Shown here one piece after another: positions 45,118-53,125 of a stretch of 64,000 nucleotides of DNA. The first letter of the stretch is position 1. Every line of letters begins with the position of its first letter. The DNA is from Pseudomonas putida (GTDB lineage: Bacteria; Pseudomonadota; Gammaproteobacteria; Pseudomonadales; Pseudomonadaceae). The DNA lies in assembly GCF_016406145.1 (NCBI RefSeq), contig NZ_CP066307.1, positions 1-64,000 of the forward strand. The letters run 5' to 3'. The position numbers and the translations under genes were made by a program. Under the pieces are notes generated by a model. The model was not told the DNA's origin. It worked only from the letters and a program-made list of their open reading frames with translations, and did not search any database.

Positions 45118-45546
45118 ATGTGCAAAGTCTTCTATGTCCCTGGCCATACCGCGATCATCGACTATGCCCGCCAGATCGGGCCAAACATGTGGATGGCCCA
45201 GCATTCCGGGCTGATGCTGCCCGAGCTGCGCGTGCGTTACCCCGGCGCCATCCTGGGCGACGAAGAGGCGTTTTTGATCGATCAAGAACGCGCCTATGGC
45301 ACGCCACCGGCACGCACGACCGCCGCCCGTTTCGAGTTCAACCTTTCGCAGCGCCCCGTCATCGACTACCACGCCGACGAGCTGGGCGCGTCGTTCAAGC
45401 TGGCCGACCTGGACCACGGCAACATGACGACCATTTTTGCCCAGTGGGGCGGGCGCTACTGGACCTTGACGGGCCTGGCCACCCTGCCCCACCTGCTCAT
45501 CATGCGCCGCATCGCTACCCACTCCCTGGCCGTGGCCAAGGCCTAA
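45118..45546 (+). CDS. Hypothetical backbone protein
   Basis: 142 residues from MCKVFYVPGHTAIID with RBS GGAGG. No recognised domain; mixed alpha/beta. Second gene behind leader B, 55 bp after the DUF932 gene. Confidence 0.65.
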   Translation: MCKVFYVPGHTAIIDYARQIGPNMWMAQHSGLMLPELRVRYPGAILGDEEAFLIDQERAYGTPPARTTAARFEFNLSQRPVIDYHADELGASFKLADLDHGNMTTIFAQWGGRYWTLTGLATLPHLLIMRRIATHSLAVAKA

Positions 45547-45562
45547 GATCGAGGAACCGACC

Positions 45563-46066
45563 ATGACTTACGAACGCACGTTGGAAGCCTACCGATCGTT
45601 ACTCAAGGCCAACCCTGGGCATGGCCTGCTCATCCCTGGGGATTGCGTGGCGTTTCTGCTCGACTCTGACCAGCTTTACGCCTGCCAGGTGCAGGACGGT
45701 CGGCCACTTCTGGCGTGGATGTTTCCGATCACCGCCGAAGCCTGGGACGATGACGACGAAGCGTGGTTGTGCGATGCGGGCGGCCTGGAGACAGCCGACG
45801 CGATCAACGACCCGCAGTTTGTGCCCCTGCTGATATGGGACCGCCAGACACTGGAAAGCGAAACCGTGGCGGCAGTCGCCGCCAAGGTTGGTACCAGTGA
45901 CCAGGGCGTTGCCATTAGTATCGAGCGCAACAACGAGGGGACGTTTTACGTCATCTGGAAAGCCACCGCCCAGGGCGTCAAACGGCACCGGCTCCATGCC
46001 GGTTCCACAGATGCCCGCCGCCTGGAAGCGCATGCGCGGGGCTTCATCGAGCAAATGAACCAGTAG
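45563..46066 (+). CDS. Hypothetical backbone protein
   Basis: 167 residues, RBS GAGGAA. Acidic central run (AWDDDDEAW). Not recognised. 16 bp after the previous gene, likely the same operon. Confidence 0.65.
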   Translation: MTYERTLEAYRSLLKANPGHGLLIPGDCVAFLLDSDQLYACQVQDGRPLLAWMFPITAEAWDDDDEAWLCDAGGLETADAINDPQFVPLLIWDRQTLESETVAAVAAKVGTSDQGVAISIERNNEGTFYVIWKATAQGVKRHRLHAGSTDARRLEAHARGFIEQMNQ

Positions 46067-46126
46067 CACGCTTGACCCGTAGCCCTGCCGGTAGCAGGGC
46101 ATTCAGCCAACAGTAAGGAACCGCGA

Positions 46127-46477
46127 ATGCAGCCCACCCAGCCGAAATACACCGCCGAACAATGGACCGCTTCCCTGCCTGCGCTCCGGGGCATGTCCAC
46201 CAAGACCCTGGACATTGCCAGGGCGGTGCTGGTGGAGGGCAAGGAACCTATCGAGGTGGCCAACAACATCGGCCAGTCGCGGCAGCTTGTACACGCTGCA
46301 ATCAAGCGCGTAACCGCCGTGCTGGAACGCCAGACCGTCGGCCTTGTGCCCGTCATGGTCTGGCTCACCCCCGAGGAAGCCGAGCAGGTCAAGCAGATGG
46401 CCGCCAAACATGAGCAGCCAAAGGAGGCCCAACCAGGGACCACAAAGAAGACACCTAACCGACAGAAAAAGGCCTAG
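46127..46477 (+). CDS. KorA/TrfB-related transcriptional repressor
   Basis: 116 residues. The helix-turn-helix VEGKEPIEVANNIGQSRQLVHAAIKRV resembles TrfB/KorA of IncP plasmids, which globally controls backbone promoters; the C-terminus is basic. A candidate regulator for the repeated promoters or palindromes of this plasmid (inference). Weakly conserved, so the family assignment is moderate. Confidence 0.7.
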   Translation: MQPTQPKYTAEQWTASLPALRGMSTKTLDIARAVLVEGKEPIEVANNIGQSRQLVHAAIKRVTAVLERQTVGLVPVMVWLTPEEAEQVKQMAAKHEQPKEAQPGTTKKTPNRQKKA

Positions 46478-46524
46478 ATGGCGCCTTTCTGTCACGGACA
46501 GTTTGACTGCTGAGGGATTTGCAG

Positions 46525-46737
46525 ATGCTTACACCAACAGAGGAAAAGGGCGTGCTCGATTACCTGGCCTGCCTTGAATGGGTCGCCAGCGCCGAGGTTG
46601 CAGAGATCCGCCAGCGCCTGGAAACAGCGACCGGCCAAGTCCGCGAGGATCTGGTGACTGCGATCAAGCAACAAATGGGCGGGGGCCGTCCCGAATTGGC
46701 CTGGTACTTCCACCACCTGGCCAGCGAGAAAATCTAG
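46525..46737 (+). CDS. Small hypothetical protein
   Basis: 70 residues from MLTPTEEKGVLDYL; an in-frame TTG lies 6 bp upstream. Helical, unknown. It stops right where repeat C begins. Confidence 0.55.
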   Translation: MLTPTEEKGVLDYLACLEWVASAEVAEIRQRLETATGQVREDLVTAIKQQMGGGRPELAWYFHHLASEKI

Positions 46738-46738
46738 T

Positions 46739-47380
46739 GCGAGGCCTGCGGCCCGGGCTTTCGTGCTACGCATCGAGCCACAGCTGCGCCGTGTCTCGCC
46801 CCTTCGGGCTTCAATCCCTCTCGCCTGCGCACCTGGCCCGCCAGGCGCTGCGCGCTCCGCTTGCCCTCCGGCCTGTCGGCCTGCGCGGCGGCCTGCTGGC
46901 CACCTTGCCGCCCCTGCGCGTCCTGGGTGTGCTCATCACCCTCCGGCTGGCCGCTATCAGCCCTATTCGCCTACCCTCCGCTGGGCCTATGCCGTCAAGG
47001 GGCTTTCGCGGCATATGCTCACTCCCTCCGGTCGCTCCGCTATTCCACGGTCCCCATGACGGCGGCCCAGCTCCGGGTAGTCGGGGCTTACCGCGACCAA
47101 CCGAAGGCTGACGAGCAGATCCACCGGGGGAGACTTACGCTCCAGGGCAAAAGCGGGGCTGCACCCGCTTCGCGGGCGCGCTTTATGTTTACCTCCCGCT
47201 CCCACCTCGGCATCTAAGCAGCTCCGAAAAGCGCGCCGCGTCAAGTCAATTATTCGTCAAAGATTGTTTGACCAACAGTTGACGACAGCGCCACGATTTG
47301 AGATACTAACCACGTCGAAGCAATACCGCCTCGACACCCCGGACACCAGCGGCGGCAACCGCTCCGGGGCAATCTGCGAA
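46739..47380 (+). repeat. Long backbone repeat, copy C, with promoter and hairpin leader
   Basis: ~640 bp, near-identical to copy B. Promoter TTGACG-N17-GATACT (about 47279-47307) and hairpin at 47337-47369, then TCTGCGAAAGGAG and the gene at 47395. Confidence 0.88.
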
Positions 47381-47394
47381 AGGAGATTCAACCC

Positions 47395-47649
47395 ATGACT
47401 ATCGAAACCCACATCCTGTATTTCAGCGAAGCCGAGGCCCTGCGCGAGTTCAGCGGCTTCACCGTTGAAGTGTCCCATCAGGCTCGCCCGAACCAGACCC
47501 CATCCAACGTCACCATGTACATGATCGTTGCCCAGCGTGGCGGCATCGGTCGCCGCGAGGTGATCGCGGAGTTCCCGCTGGAAATGCACGCCACGATCTT
47601 CCGTGACATGTGCGAAGGCTTTGTGCGCAGCGAGCGCCTGACCAAGTAA
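47395..47649 (+). CDS. Small hypothetical protein behind leader C
   Basis: 84 residues (MTIETHILYFSEAEAL...), beta-rich middle (NVTMYMIVAQRGG). Not recognised. First gene behind leader C. Confidence 0.65.
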   Translation: MTIETHILYFSEAEALREFSGFTVEVSHQARPNQTPSNVTMYMIVAQRGGIGRREVIAEFPLEMHATIFRDMCEGFVRSERLTK

Positions 47650-47658
47650 ACCAACCCC

Positions 47659-47719
47659 GGCCCGGATACCAGCGGCGGCAACCGCTCCGGGCCTTCCTCT
47701 GCGAAAAAAGGAGTTACCT
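47659..47719 (+). promoter_or_regulatory. Fourth copy of the hairpin leader, without the long repeat
   Basis: GGCCCGGA/TCCGGGCC arms enclosing the same CCAGCGGCGGCAACCGC core (47659-47693), then TCTGCGAAAAAAGGAG and the ATG at 47720. Only the hairpin and Shine-Dalgarno block is repeated here; the promoter is not. Confidence 0.8.
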
Positions 47720-47896
47720 ATGGCTACTCAAGCCCTTCCCTCGTTCCGTGTCTTCCTGGCCCGCCTGGCCGCTTCTGCGCGCCGCGCAGCGGCCCCAGCT
47801 CGCCCGGTGCCGTCCATGCAGCAACTGGCCGAGCGCGGCCAGTTAATGGAGGCCGCCGACCTTCTGACCCTCGCACGGGCTGTTAAACGGGCCTAA
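47720..47896 (+). CDS. Small basic hypothetical protein
   Basis: 58 residues (MATQALPSFRVFLARLAAS...), Arg/Ala-rich N-terminal half and an amphipathic C-terminal helix. Unknown. Behind the fourth hairpin leader. Confidence 0.6.
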   Translation: MATQALPSFRVFLARLAASARRAAAPARPVPSMQQLAERGQLMEAADLLTLARAVKRA

Positions 47897-47956
47897 CCCC
47901 ACTACCCAACCGAGCGCCGCGGCTTCGCCCCGGCGCTCCCCGCTGGAGAACAGGAT

Positions 47957-48202
47957 ATGTACGGACACCAGACCACGCCGACCAAGGCCGCCAGGACGTG
48001 CCAGGCGCTTGCCGCCGCTGCGCGCAAGGCCGAGCTGCAACACGATTGGGAAGTGGCCGCAGAGTTCTACGAGGCCGCCGCAACGTTCATCACCAAACCG
48101 GGCGAACTGGCGCACCGCGATAGCGCCGGCTTGCTGCGTAAGGCCGCCGCCTGCTGGGAAGCTGGGGATCGAGGCCAAGGCGCAGGACCTGGCCACCGTT
48201 GA
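47957..48202 (+). CDS. Small hypothetical helical protein
   Basis: 81 residues from MYGHQTTPTK, GGAGAA upstream. Helical repeats (LAAAARKAELQHDWEVAAEFYEAA) look like a single TPR-like hairpin. The last ten residues (DRGQGAGPGHR) look out of frame, so a late frameshift is possible. Confidence 0.55.
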   Translation: MYGHQTTPTKAARTCQALAAAARKAELQHDWEVAAEFYEAAATFITKPGELAHRDSAGLLRKAAACWEAGDRGQGAGPGHR

Positions 48203-48207
48203 AAATG

Positions 48208-48247
48208 TGGATTGCGCAATCCAAAAGGCCCGCTTACGCGGGCCTTT
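48208..48247 (+). terminator. 16-bp palindrome followed by intrinsic terminator
   Basis: TGGATTGCGCAATCCA (48208-48223) and then AAAGGCCCGCTTACGCGGGCCTTTG (hairpin, 48223-48246). Serves the converging gene ends here. The palindrome recurs at 49047, 49075 and 50534. Confidence 0.75.
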
Positions 48248-48248
48248 G

Positions 48249-49028
48249 TCATCGTGCGACCGGCTGGAATGGCGCCCCGGCGCAATGCTCGCCGCCGCAC
48301 AGAATCGCCAGCTCAGGCTTGCCCCATACCTGCGTTGCGCACTTCGGGCACCGGTACTTGACCCGGTTTGACCGGTTCGGCGGCACCTCGGGCGGCAGCT
48401 CCACCAACTCACCGAGCGGCCCCAGGTCATCACCGCCTTGATCCACGCCTAGCGCCTGCCCTTCGTCCTCACCGTCCACGTCATCGACAAACCCGCGACC
48501 GTTCGAGCCGGTCGGCGGATCAATTTGCGGTCGCTCCGGAGGAAAACGGTCGTACCACGACAGGGAGAAGTCCCGCGTCAGCAGCTCCGCGCAGCTCACG
48601 TCAAAGCGGCCGCCTGGAATGATGTAATGATCCATTTGTTCGCCCAGGCGCTTACCACCAGGTGCGCCGGTATTGCTGGGCATCAGGCCCAGGGCTTCCA
48701 TGCGGGCGGCCCATTCTTTGTTGTGGTAGCCACGCCGGCCTGGCGCGCCAAAGTGGAACTGCCACAGGTGCACCATTTCATGGGCCAGCACCGACAGCGT
48801 TTTACGCAATGAGCGAATCGCGAAGTAGCCGGGGTTCATGGCGATTTCATCGGTCATTTCACCGCTACGACGGGCGAAGCGCTTGCGCGAGAAGTAGCCG
48901 TAGGTTCGGCGTTCACGCTGGAGGGTGATAAGGCAGTCCGGTAGCTGGCCGTCGAACAGCTGGACGTTGAAGTGTTCGTACGCCAGTTGCAGCTCGGCAT
49001 AGACCTCATGAGTCGGCAGTAGCGACAT
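48249..49028 (-). CDS. SprT-like zinc metalloprotease
   Basis: 259 residues from MSLLPTHEVYAELQ. SprT fold with the active-site HEMVHLWQFHFG (HExxH plus distal His/Glu region), N-terminal WQ-type helices, an acidic linker, and a C-terminal zinc finger (YRCPKCATQVW ... LCGGEHC). SprT/Spartan proteins cleave DNA-protein crosslinks; plasmid versions are common but little studied. Two palindromes stand just upstream of its start and may control it. The ATG at 49058 lies within one palindrome and is less likely. Confidence 0.85.
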   Translation of the reverse strand: MSLLPTHEVYAELQLAYEHFNVQLFDGQLPDCLITLQRERRTYGYFSRKRFARRSGEMTDEIAMNPGYFAIRSLRKTLSVLAHEMVHLWQFHFGAPGRRGYHNKEWAARMEALGLMPSNTGAPGGKRLGEQMDHYIIPGGRFDVSCAELLTRDFSLSWYDRFPPERPQIDPPTGSNGRGFVDDVDGEDEGQALGVDQGGDDLGPLGELVELPPEVPPNRSNRVKYRCPKCATQVWGKPELAILCGGEHCAGAPFQPVAR

Positions 49029-49046
49029 GGTGACGATCCTGTCTTG

Positions 49047-49090
49047 TGGATTGTGCAATCCAGTTTAATAGAAGTGGATTGCGCAATCCA
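49047..49090. promoter_or_regulatory. Two copies of the 16-bp palindrome before the SprT gene
   Basis: TGGATTGTGCAATCCA (49047-49062, one mismatch in symmetry) and TGGATTGCGCAATCCA (49075-49090), centre spacing 28 bp. Positioned as operators of the SprT gene. Confidence 0.8.
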
Positions 49091-49092
49091 GA

Positions 49093-49219
49093 GCGAGGCC
49101 TTCGGCGCGGGCTGTCGTGCTGCGCATCGAGCCACAGCTGCGCCGCGTCTCGCCCCTTCGGGCTTCCATCCCTCTCGCCTCCGCGCCTGGTTCCCAGGCG
49201 CTGCGCGCTCCGCTTACCG
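49093..49219 (+). repeat. Partial copy of the left end of the long repeat
   Basis: About 125 bp related to the start of repeats B and C (GAGGCCT.CGGC...GGGCTTTCGTGCTACGCATCGAG type), more diverged, then lost. No promoter or leader part. Confidence 0.75.
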
Positions 49220-49253
49220 CACGGGAGCGCCTGCGGCGACTCCCACAAACGGC

Positions 49254-49275
49254 GAGGCCGCCTTGCGGCGGCCTC
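49254..49275 (-). terminator. Probable terminator of the stb operon
   Basis: GAGGCCGCC/GGCGGCCTC hairpin 22 bp after the stbC-like stop; the T run (GTTTG) is weak. Confidence 0.55.
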
Positions 49276-49296
49276 AGCGTATGTCACACCCCGGCG

Positions 49297-49680
49297 CTAG
49301 CCGGCAACCAGGCGGTAGAAGAGCAGGGCACCGCCCAGGCCTCCGGCCAGGCCGGCGATGCCAGCGCAGATCGCCGCCACCCACACCGTGCGGCGCTGGG
49401 TCGCGGCCAACAAGCTTTTGGCTTGGCGGTCCAGCTTCTCCAGGGCCTTGTCATGCCGGGACTCGGTTTCCCGAATCGCGGCAGTCAGCTCCCGGTGAGC
49501 CGTGACCAGCTCGGCACGCGCATCCTCGACCGTGGAGGCCAGGCTTGCGCCGGCCTCCTGCATCGACTGGTGCACCTCGCGGGCCGCCGCAACCGCGCCT
49601 TGGAGATCGGACACAATCTCCCTAGAGTCGCCCAGGAACCACTCAATTAATACTTCTTCTCTCGGTTTCCTAGAATCCAT
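49297..49680 (-). CDS. StbC-like coiled-coil membrane protein
   Basis: 127 residues. Long helical region with coiled-coil pattern (residues ~25-95), then one membrane segment (VWVAAICAGIAGLAGGLGGALLFY) and a short tail. Placed third in a stbA-stbB-X operon next to oriT and divergent from trwA, as stbC is in R388. Role unknown. Confidence 0.6.
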   Translation of the reverse strand: MDSRKPREEVLIEWFLGDSREIVSDLQGAVAAAREVHQSMQEAGASLASTVEDARAELVTAHRELTAAIRETESRHDKALEKLDRQAKSLLAATQRRTVWVAAICAGIAGLAGGLGGALLFYRLVAG

Positions 49681-49698
49681 TACTGGTACTCCGGTCGC

Positions 49699-50403
49699 TT
49701 AGGCCGTCAAGGCGGCGTAGCATTCGTCCAAGTTTTGACGAATAGGTTTTGCATAACTTGTCCAACGATAGAGGCTTACATACTTGCTGCGCTGTGTTTC
49801 ATCAGCTTCGGCCCGTGCCAGCGCCTTGTAATCGGTATCGTCACCGATCAACTGATCGAACGACATTTTGTTAGCGGCCAAATAACCATATACGTCACTG
49901 TCAAACAGGAACGCGCCTGGCTTGATGGTGGCCTTCTTGGTTTTCTTTACATAGTTGTAGATCGACGGAATTTCGGCCTCGGGGTTATCTTGAATGCGGT
50001 TCGGCAGCAGAATAATGCGATCAGCCGAAACACCCATGGTCGCCAGCGCTTCTACAGTCTTCAAACTTTCCTGCCACGCTTTTTGCTCCGGCGTGACCGG
50101 GACAATGAATTGTTCGATTTCATCTATGAAGCCGTGGTAGCGCGAACCGGCCTCAAAGAACGACTCGATGTTCGACGCGCCAATGTCAATAATCGCCACG
50201 TCCTCAAGTACCAGTTCCTCAATCAAATCGCCTACTTCACGACCGCGCATGGTCTTGACCTCGGCAATGCCCAGGTCCAAAGCAGACTGGTTGATCGACT
50301 CGATGGCAAAGAATGCCGAACTTGGCATGCGAGGGTAGAGCAGGTGCGCTGCAATAGTGGTTTTGCCGATGCTGCCGCTGTAGTTCAAGATCGCTCGTTT
50401 CAT
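49699..50403 (-). CDS. stbB: StbB-like ParA-type ATPase
   Basis: 234 residues with a deviant Walker A (NYSGSIGKTTIAAHLL) and VAIIDIGASNIE as Walker B-like. ParA/MinD-fold ATPase similar in setting to StbB of R388, which is needed for conjugation and affects plasmid positioning. 3 bp after the stbA-like gene. Confidence 0.8.
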   Translation of the reverse strand: MKRAILNYSGSIGKTTIAAHLLYPRMPSSAFFAIESINQSALDLGIAEVKTMRGREVGDLIEELVLEDVAIIDIGASNIESFFEAGSRYHGFIDEIEQFIVPVTPEQKAWQESLKTVEALATMGVSADRIILLPNRIQDNPEAEIPSIYNYVKKTKKATIKPGAFLFDSDVYGYLAANKMSFDQLIGDDTDYKALARAEADETQRSKYVSLYRWTSYAKPIRQNLDECYAALTA

Positions 50404-50406
50404 ACG

Positions 50407-50814
50407 CTATTTCCTTTTGCCCGTATATTTATCATCAAGATCCGAGAAGTCCATGGAGTGGACTTTCTCAAAATCGCTACTGGTGACGATGCGACCCTTT
50501 AAGGGCGCCTCGGGTGGCGTGGGTTCATCGTTCTGGATTGCGCAATCCACTTCCTTTCCCTGACCATTGTTCCCCGGTCGGGGTAGCGGTGGAGTGGTCG
50601 CCGCTGGTGTTCCAGCTCGCTCCTGCCTGGCGGCCCTCGCTCGCATCAGCGCCTTGCAAAATCCGTTAAACCCGATGGTCATCCCGTGCTCATTTTTGAG
50701 CGTTTCCCATACATCCTCCCGTGAGGCTCCGGCTGTCAGTGCGGCCTCGATCTCGCCGAGCATGTTCCGCACCAGGGCCGAATCGCTCCGTGGTTTTAGT
50801 CGCGACAGTGGCAT
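50407..50814 (-). CDS. stbA: StbA/TraK-like DNA-binding protein
   Basis: 135 residues. N-terminal ~60 residues (LVRNMLGEIEAALTAGASREDVWETL ...) resemble the DNA-binding part of StbA and of IncP TraK; the C-terminus is acidic. In R388, StbA binds repeats next to oriT and ensures segregation. The 16-bp palindrome 50534-50549 lies within its coding sequence. Confidence 0.7.
   Translation of the reverse strand: MPLSRLKPRSDSALVRNMLGEIEAALTAGASREDVWETLKNEHGMTIGFNGFCKALMRARAARQERAGTPAATTPPLPRPGNNGQGKEVDCAIQNDEPTPPEAPLKGRIVTSSDFEKVHSMDFSDLDDKYTGKRK
50534..50549. promoter_or_regulatory. 16-bp palindrome inside stbA
   Basis: TGGATTGCGCAATCCA, identical to the copies at 48208 and 49075. Confidence 0.75.
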
Positions 50815-51257
50815 CGCTTACCCCTCGTTATCGACCTCGGGCACTTTTGTCCCCTGTTTGTCTCTGATCCGTACTCTAAACGTCCCTTTTGGGTCTGGCA
50901 AGTCCCTTTTTTGTCTCTTCGTTGTCCTCACTCCGTCTCTCGGTTGTCTCTAAAGCGTACCCAGTGGCACCCCTGGGCCGAGAAAAGCCCCTCACGCTGC
51001 GCGTGAGGGATCAGGAGGACGCTTTTTTGCGGCCTCCGAGGGGTGCAGACGGCTGTTTTCTCCCTTAAAAGCAGAGCGGTATTTTCCCTTAACGAGCTAT
51101 ACACCATACGCAACGCTTCGCGTAGCTAAGTCGTTGAAAAATAAAGCATTTTCAACGACTTGCGGAAAAGCGTAATACCTGCGTAAGACAAAAGTACGCG
51201 CAGGCCCTGATTTTGCTGTATTTTGTGTCTTACACACGTCAGACAAGGAGGCCATCC
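50815..51257. other. oriT: Probable oriT and divergent stb/trw promoters
   Basis: 443 bp without a gene between divergent stbA and trwA, the place of oriT in R388-like plasmids. It contains repeated GTCCC/GTCTC short motifs (50850-50950), the hairpin CCTCACGC/GCGTGAGG (50991-51009), and a perfect 13-bp inverted repeat AAGTCGTTGAAAA/TTTTCAACGACTT (51128-51161). The nick site could not be fixed. Confidence 0.6.
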
Positions 51258-51587
51258 GTGCCCACAGTGAGCTTTCGATGCACCGAAACACAGAAAATCG
51301 AGCTGGAAGAGCGGTCGCAAGGCGACATTTCGGAGTATGTTCGCCGGCAGCTTTTCCGGCAGATGGAGCAGGAGGACACGCTAGAAATGATCCTCCAGCG
51401 CCTCGAACAACGACCTGGCGGCGACGGTCAGCCAGGTGCAGGAATCGACCGGCAGTCGATGGCCATCTTGATCGAGCTGCTGTTGCTTCTGCGCACCGCG
51501 TCCAAACCGGATGCTAAGAGGGAAGCCCAGGCCGAGGTCGAACGCCTGGGCTTCGACGTATGGGATTCATCTAAGAGGGATAGCTGA
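51258..51587 (+). CDS. trwA: TrwA-like relaxosome accessory protein
   Basis: 109 residues from GTG with AAGGAGG upstream. N-terminal ribbon-helix-helix type (VSFRCTETQKIELEERSQGDISEYVRRQLF), C-terminal helices for multimerisation. In R388 TrwA binds oriT, stimulates TrwC and TrwB and represses its own operon. Its stop overlaps the trwB start by 1 bp. Confidence 0.78.
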   Translation: MPTVSFRCTETQKIELEERSQGDISEYVRRQLFRQMEQEDTLEMILQRLEQRPGGDGQPGAGIDRQSMAILIELLLLLRTASKPDAKREAQAEVERLGFDVWDSSKRDS

Positions 51588-53125
51588 TGAACGAGCGCCA
51601 ACGATCTCAAATCTGCCTTGCCGTCATGGTACTGGTGCCCCTGTTCGCGTGGTTCTTTACCGCCAAACTGATGTATGGAATTGAAAAACAAGGCGCCCGC
51701 GACAGGGTATTTTACCTGGCGAAAAATACGTTCACCTTGTGGCCGCTTGCGGTTGCGTTAGTTGGTGGATTGATACTGGCGATTGCGCTGTGCGTGCTTA
51801 TTGTGAAGTTGAGCAAGACCACTTTTGCCGGCGCCCACTTCGACAAGTATTTTCGTGGTAGCCAACTTGTATCCCAGCGTGAACTTAAACGACTAACCAA
51901 GGAAAAAGAGGAACAAATAACTATTGCCGGAGTGCCTGTTCCTATTGCTGCCGAAGCAACACACTTTTCAGTTGGCGGCGCAACGGGTACAGGTAAGAGT
52001 ACGATTTTCCGCGAAATGATGTATGGCTGTATGCAGCGGAAAGACCGCATGGTGATCCTCGATCCCGATGGAGAGTTCCTATCTACCTTCTACCGCAAGG
52101 GCGATAAAATCCTAAATCCCTACGATGCCAGGACGGAAGGCTGGAACTTCTATAACGAAATCCGTAGTCACTACGATTTCGAGCGCTACGCAAAATCCAT
52201 TATTCAGGTGTCGGACAGTAACGACTCGGAAGAATGGAACCAGTATGGACGCCTGTTGTTCGCGGAAGTTGCCAAAAAGCTGTACAACACCACGCGAAAT
52301 CCTGGCATGAGGAATGTGTTTAAATGGACTAACGAGTGCAGTTCGGAAGCGCTACAAGGTTTTGTAAAAGGCACTCGCGCCGTCTCCCTGTTCACTGAAA
52401 ACGAACGCGCTACCGGCAGCGTCCGTTTTGTCCTCAGTAATAAACTGCCTGCACATTTTGACATGCCGCCAGGCAACTTTTCGTTGCGTCAGTGGTGCGA
52501 AGATCCTAACGGTGGCAACTTGTTTATCACCTGGGACGAGAACATGCGCGAAGCGCTGCGCCCACTGATTAGTTGCTGGGTTGATACCATTTTCACCAGC
52601 ATCCTTGGGATGAAATCCAACCCCAAGCGCCGAATCTGGACGTACCTCGACGAGCTGGAGTCGCTGCAACGGTTGCCCACCCTGGGCGACATGCTGACGC
52701 GGGGCCGGAAGAAGGGCGGTTGCGTGGTATCGGGCTACCAGTCCTACACTCAGCTCGAATCCGTGTATGGCGAGAAGCTGGCCGAAACCATGCTGGCCAA
52801 CCACCGGACGATGGTCGCTTTGGCCGTTGGCCGCATGGGTACAGCCACCGCCGAACGCATGTCCAAAGCCTTGAGCGAGCATGAAGTGCTGCGCACAAAA
52901 GAAGGCCGCAGCTCGCGCTGGGGTGACTGGGGCACTCGCAGCGAGAACGAGGATGTGAAGCCCGAGCGCATCGTTATGTCGTCGGAAATCATGGCCTTGA
53001 ACAACCTCGAAGGCTTCCTGTCGTTCCCCGGCAGCATCCCGATTGCACGGGTGGCCATTGAGCCGATCAACTTCACCCGCACGAACCCGGTACCGGGCAT
53101 CGTTCCAAACCTTGAGATCATCTAA
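51587..53125 (+). CDS. trwB: TrwB/VirD4-type coupling protein
   Basis: 512 residues. Two N-terminal membrane segments (VMVLVPLFAWFFT; LAVALVGGLILAIALCVLIV), Walker A GGATGTGKST, Walker B RMVILDPDGE, and the TraD-type motif SWVDTIFTSIL. Hexameric ATPase that delivers the relaxosome to a type IV secretion channel. No channel genes are in the window. Confidence 0.93.
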   Translation: MNERQRSQICLAVMVLVPLFAWFFTAKLMYGIEKQGARDRVFYLAKNTFTLWPLAVALVGGLILAIALCVLIVKLSKTTFAGAHFDKYFRGSQLVSQRELKRLTKEKEEQITIAGVPVPIAAEATHFSVGGATGTGKSTIFREMMYGCMQRKDRMVILDPDGEFLSTFYRKGDKILNPYDARTEGWNFYNEIRSHYDFERYAKSIIQVSDSNDSEEWNQYGRLLFAEVAKKLYNTTRNPGMRNVFKWTNECSSEALQGFVKGTRAVSLFTENERATGSVRFVLSNKLPAHFDMPPGNFSLRQWCEDPNGGNLFITWDENMREALRPLISCWVDTIFTSILGMKSNPKRRIWTYLDELESLQRLPTLGDMLTRGRKKGGCVVSGYQSYTQLESVYGEKLAETMLANHRTMVALAVGRMGTATAERMSKALSEHEVLRTKEGRSSRWGDWGTRSENEDVKPERIVMSSEIMALNNLEGFLSFPGSIPIARVAIEPINFTRTNPVPGIVPNLEII

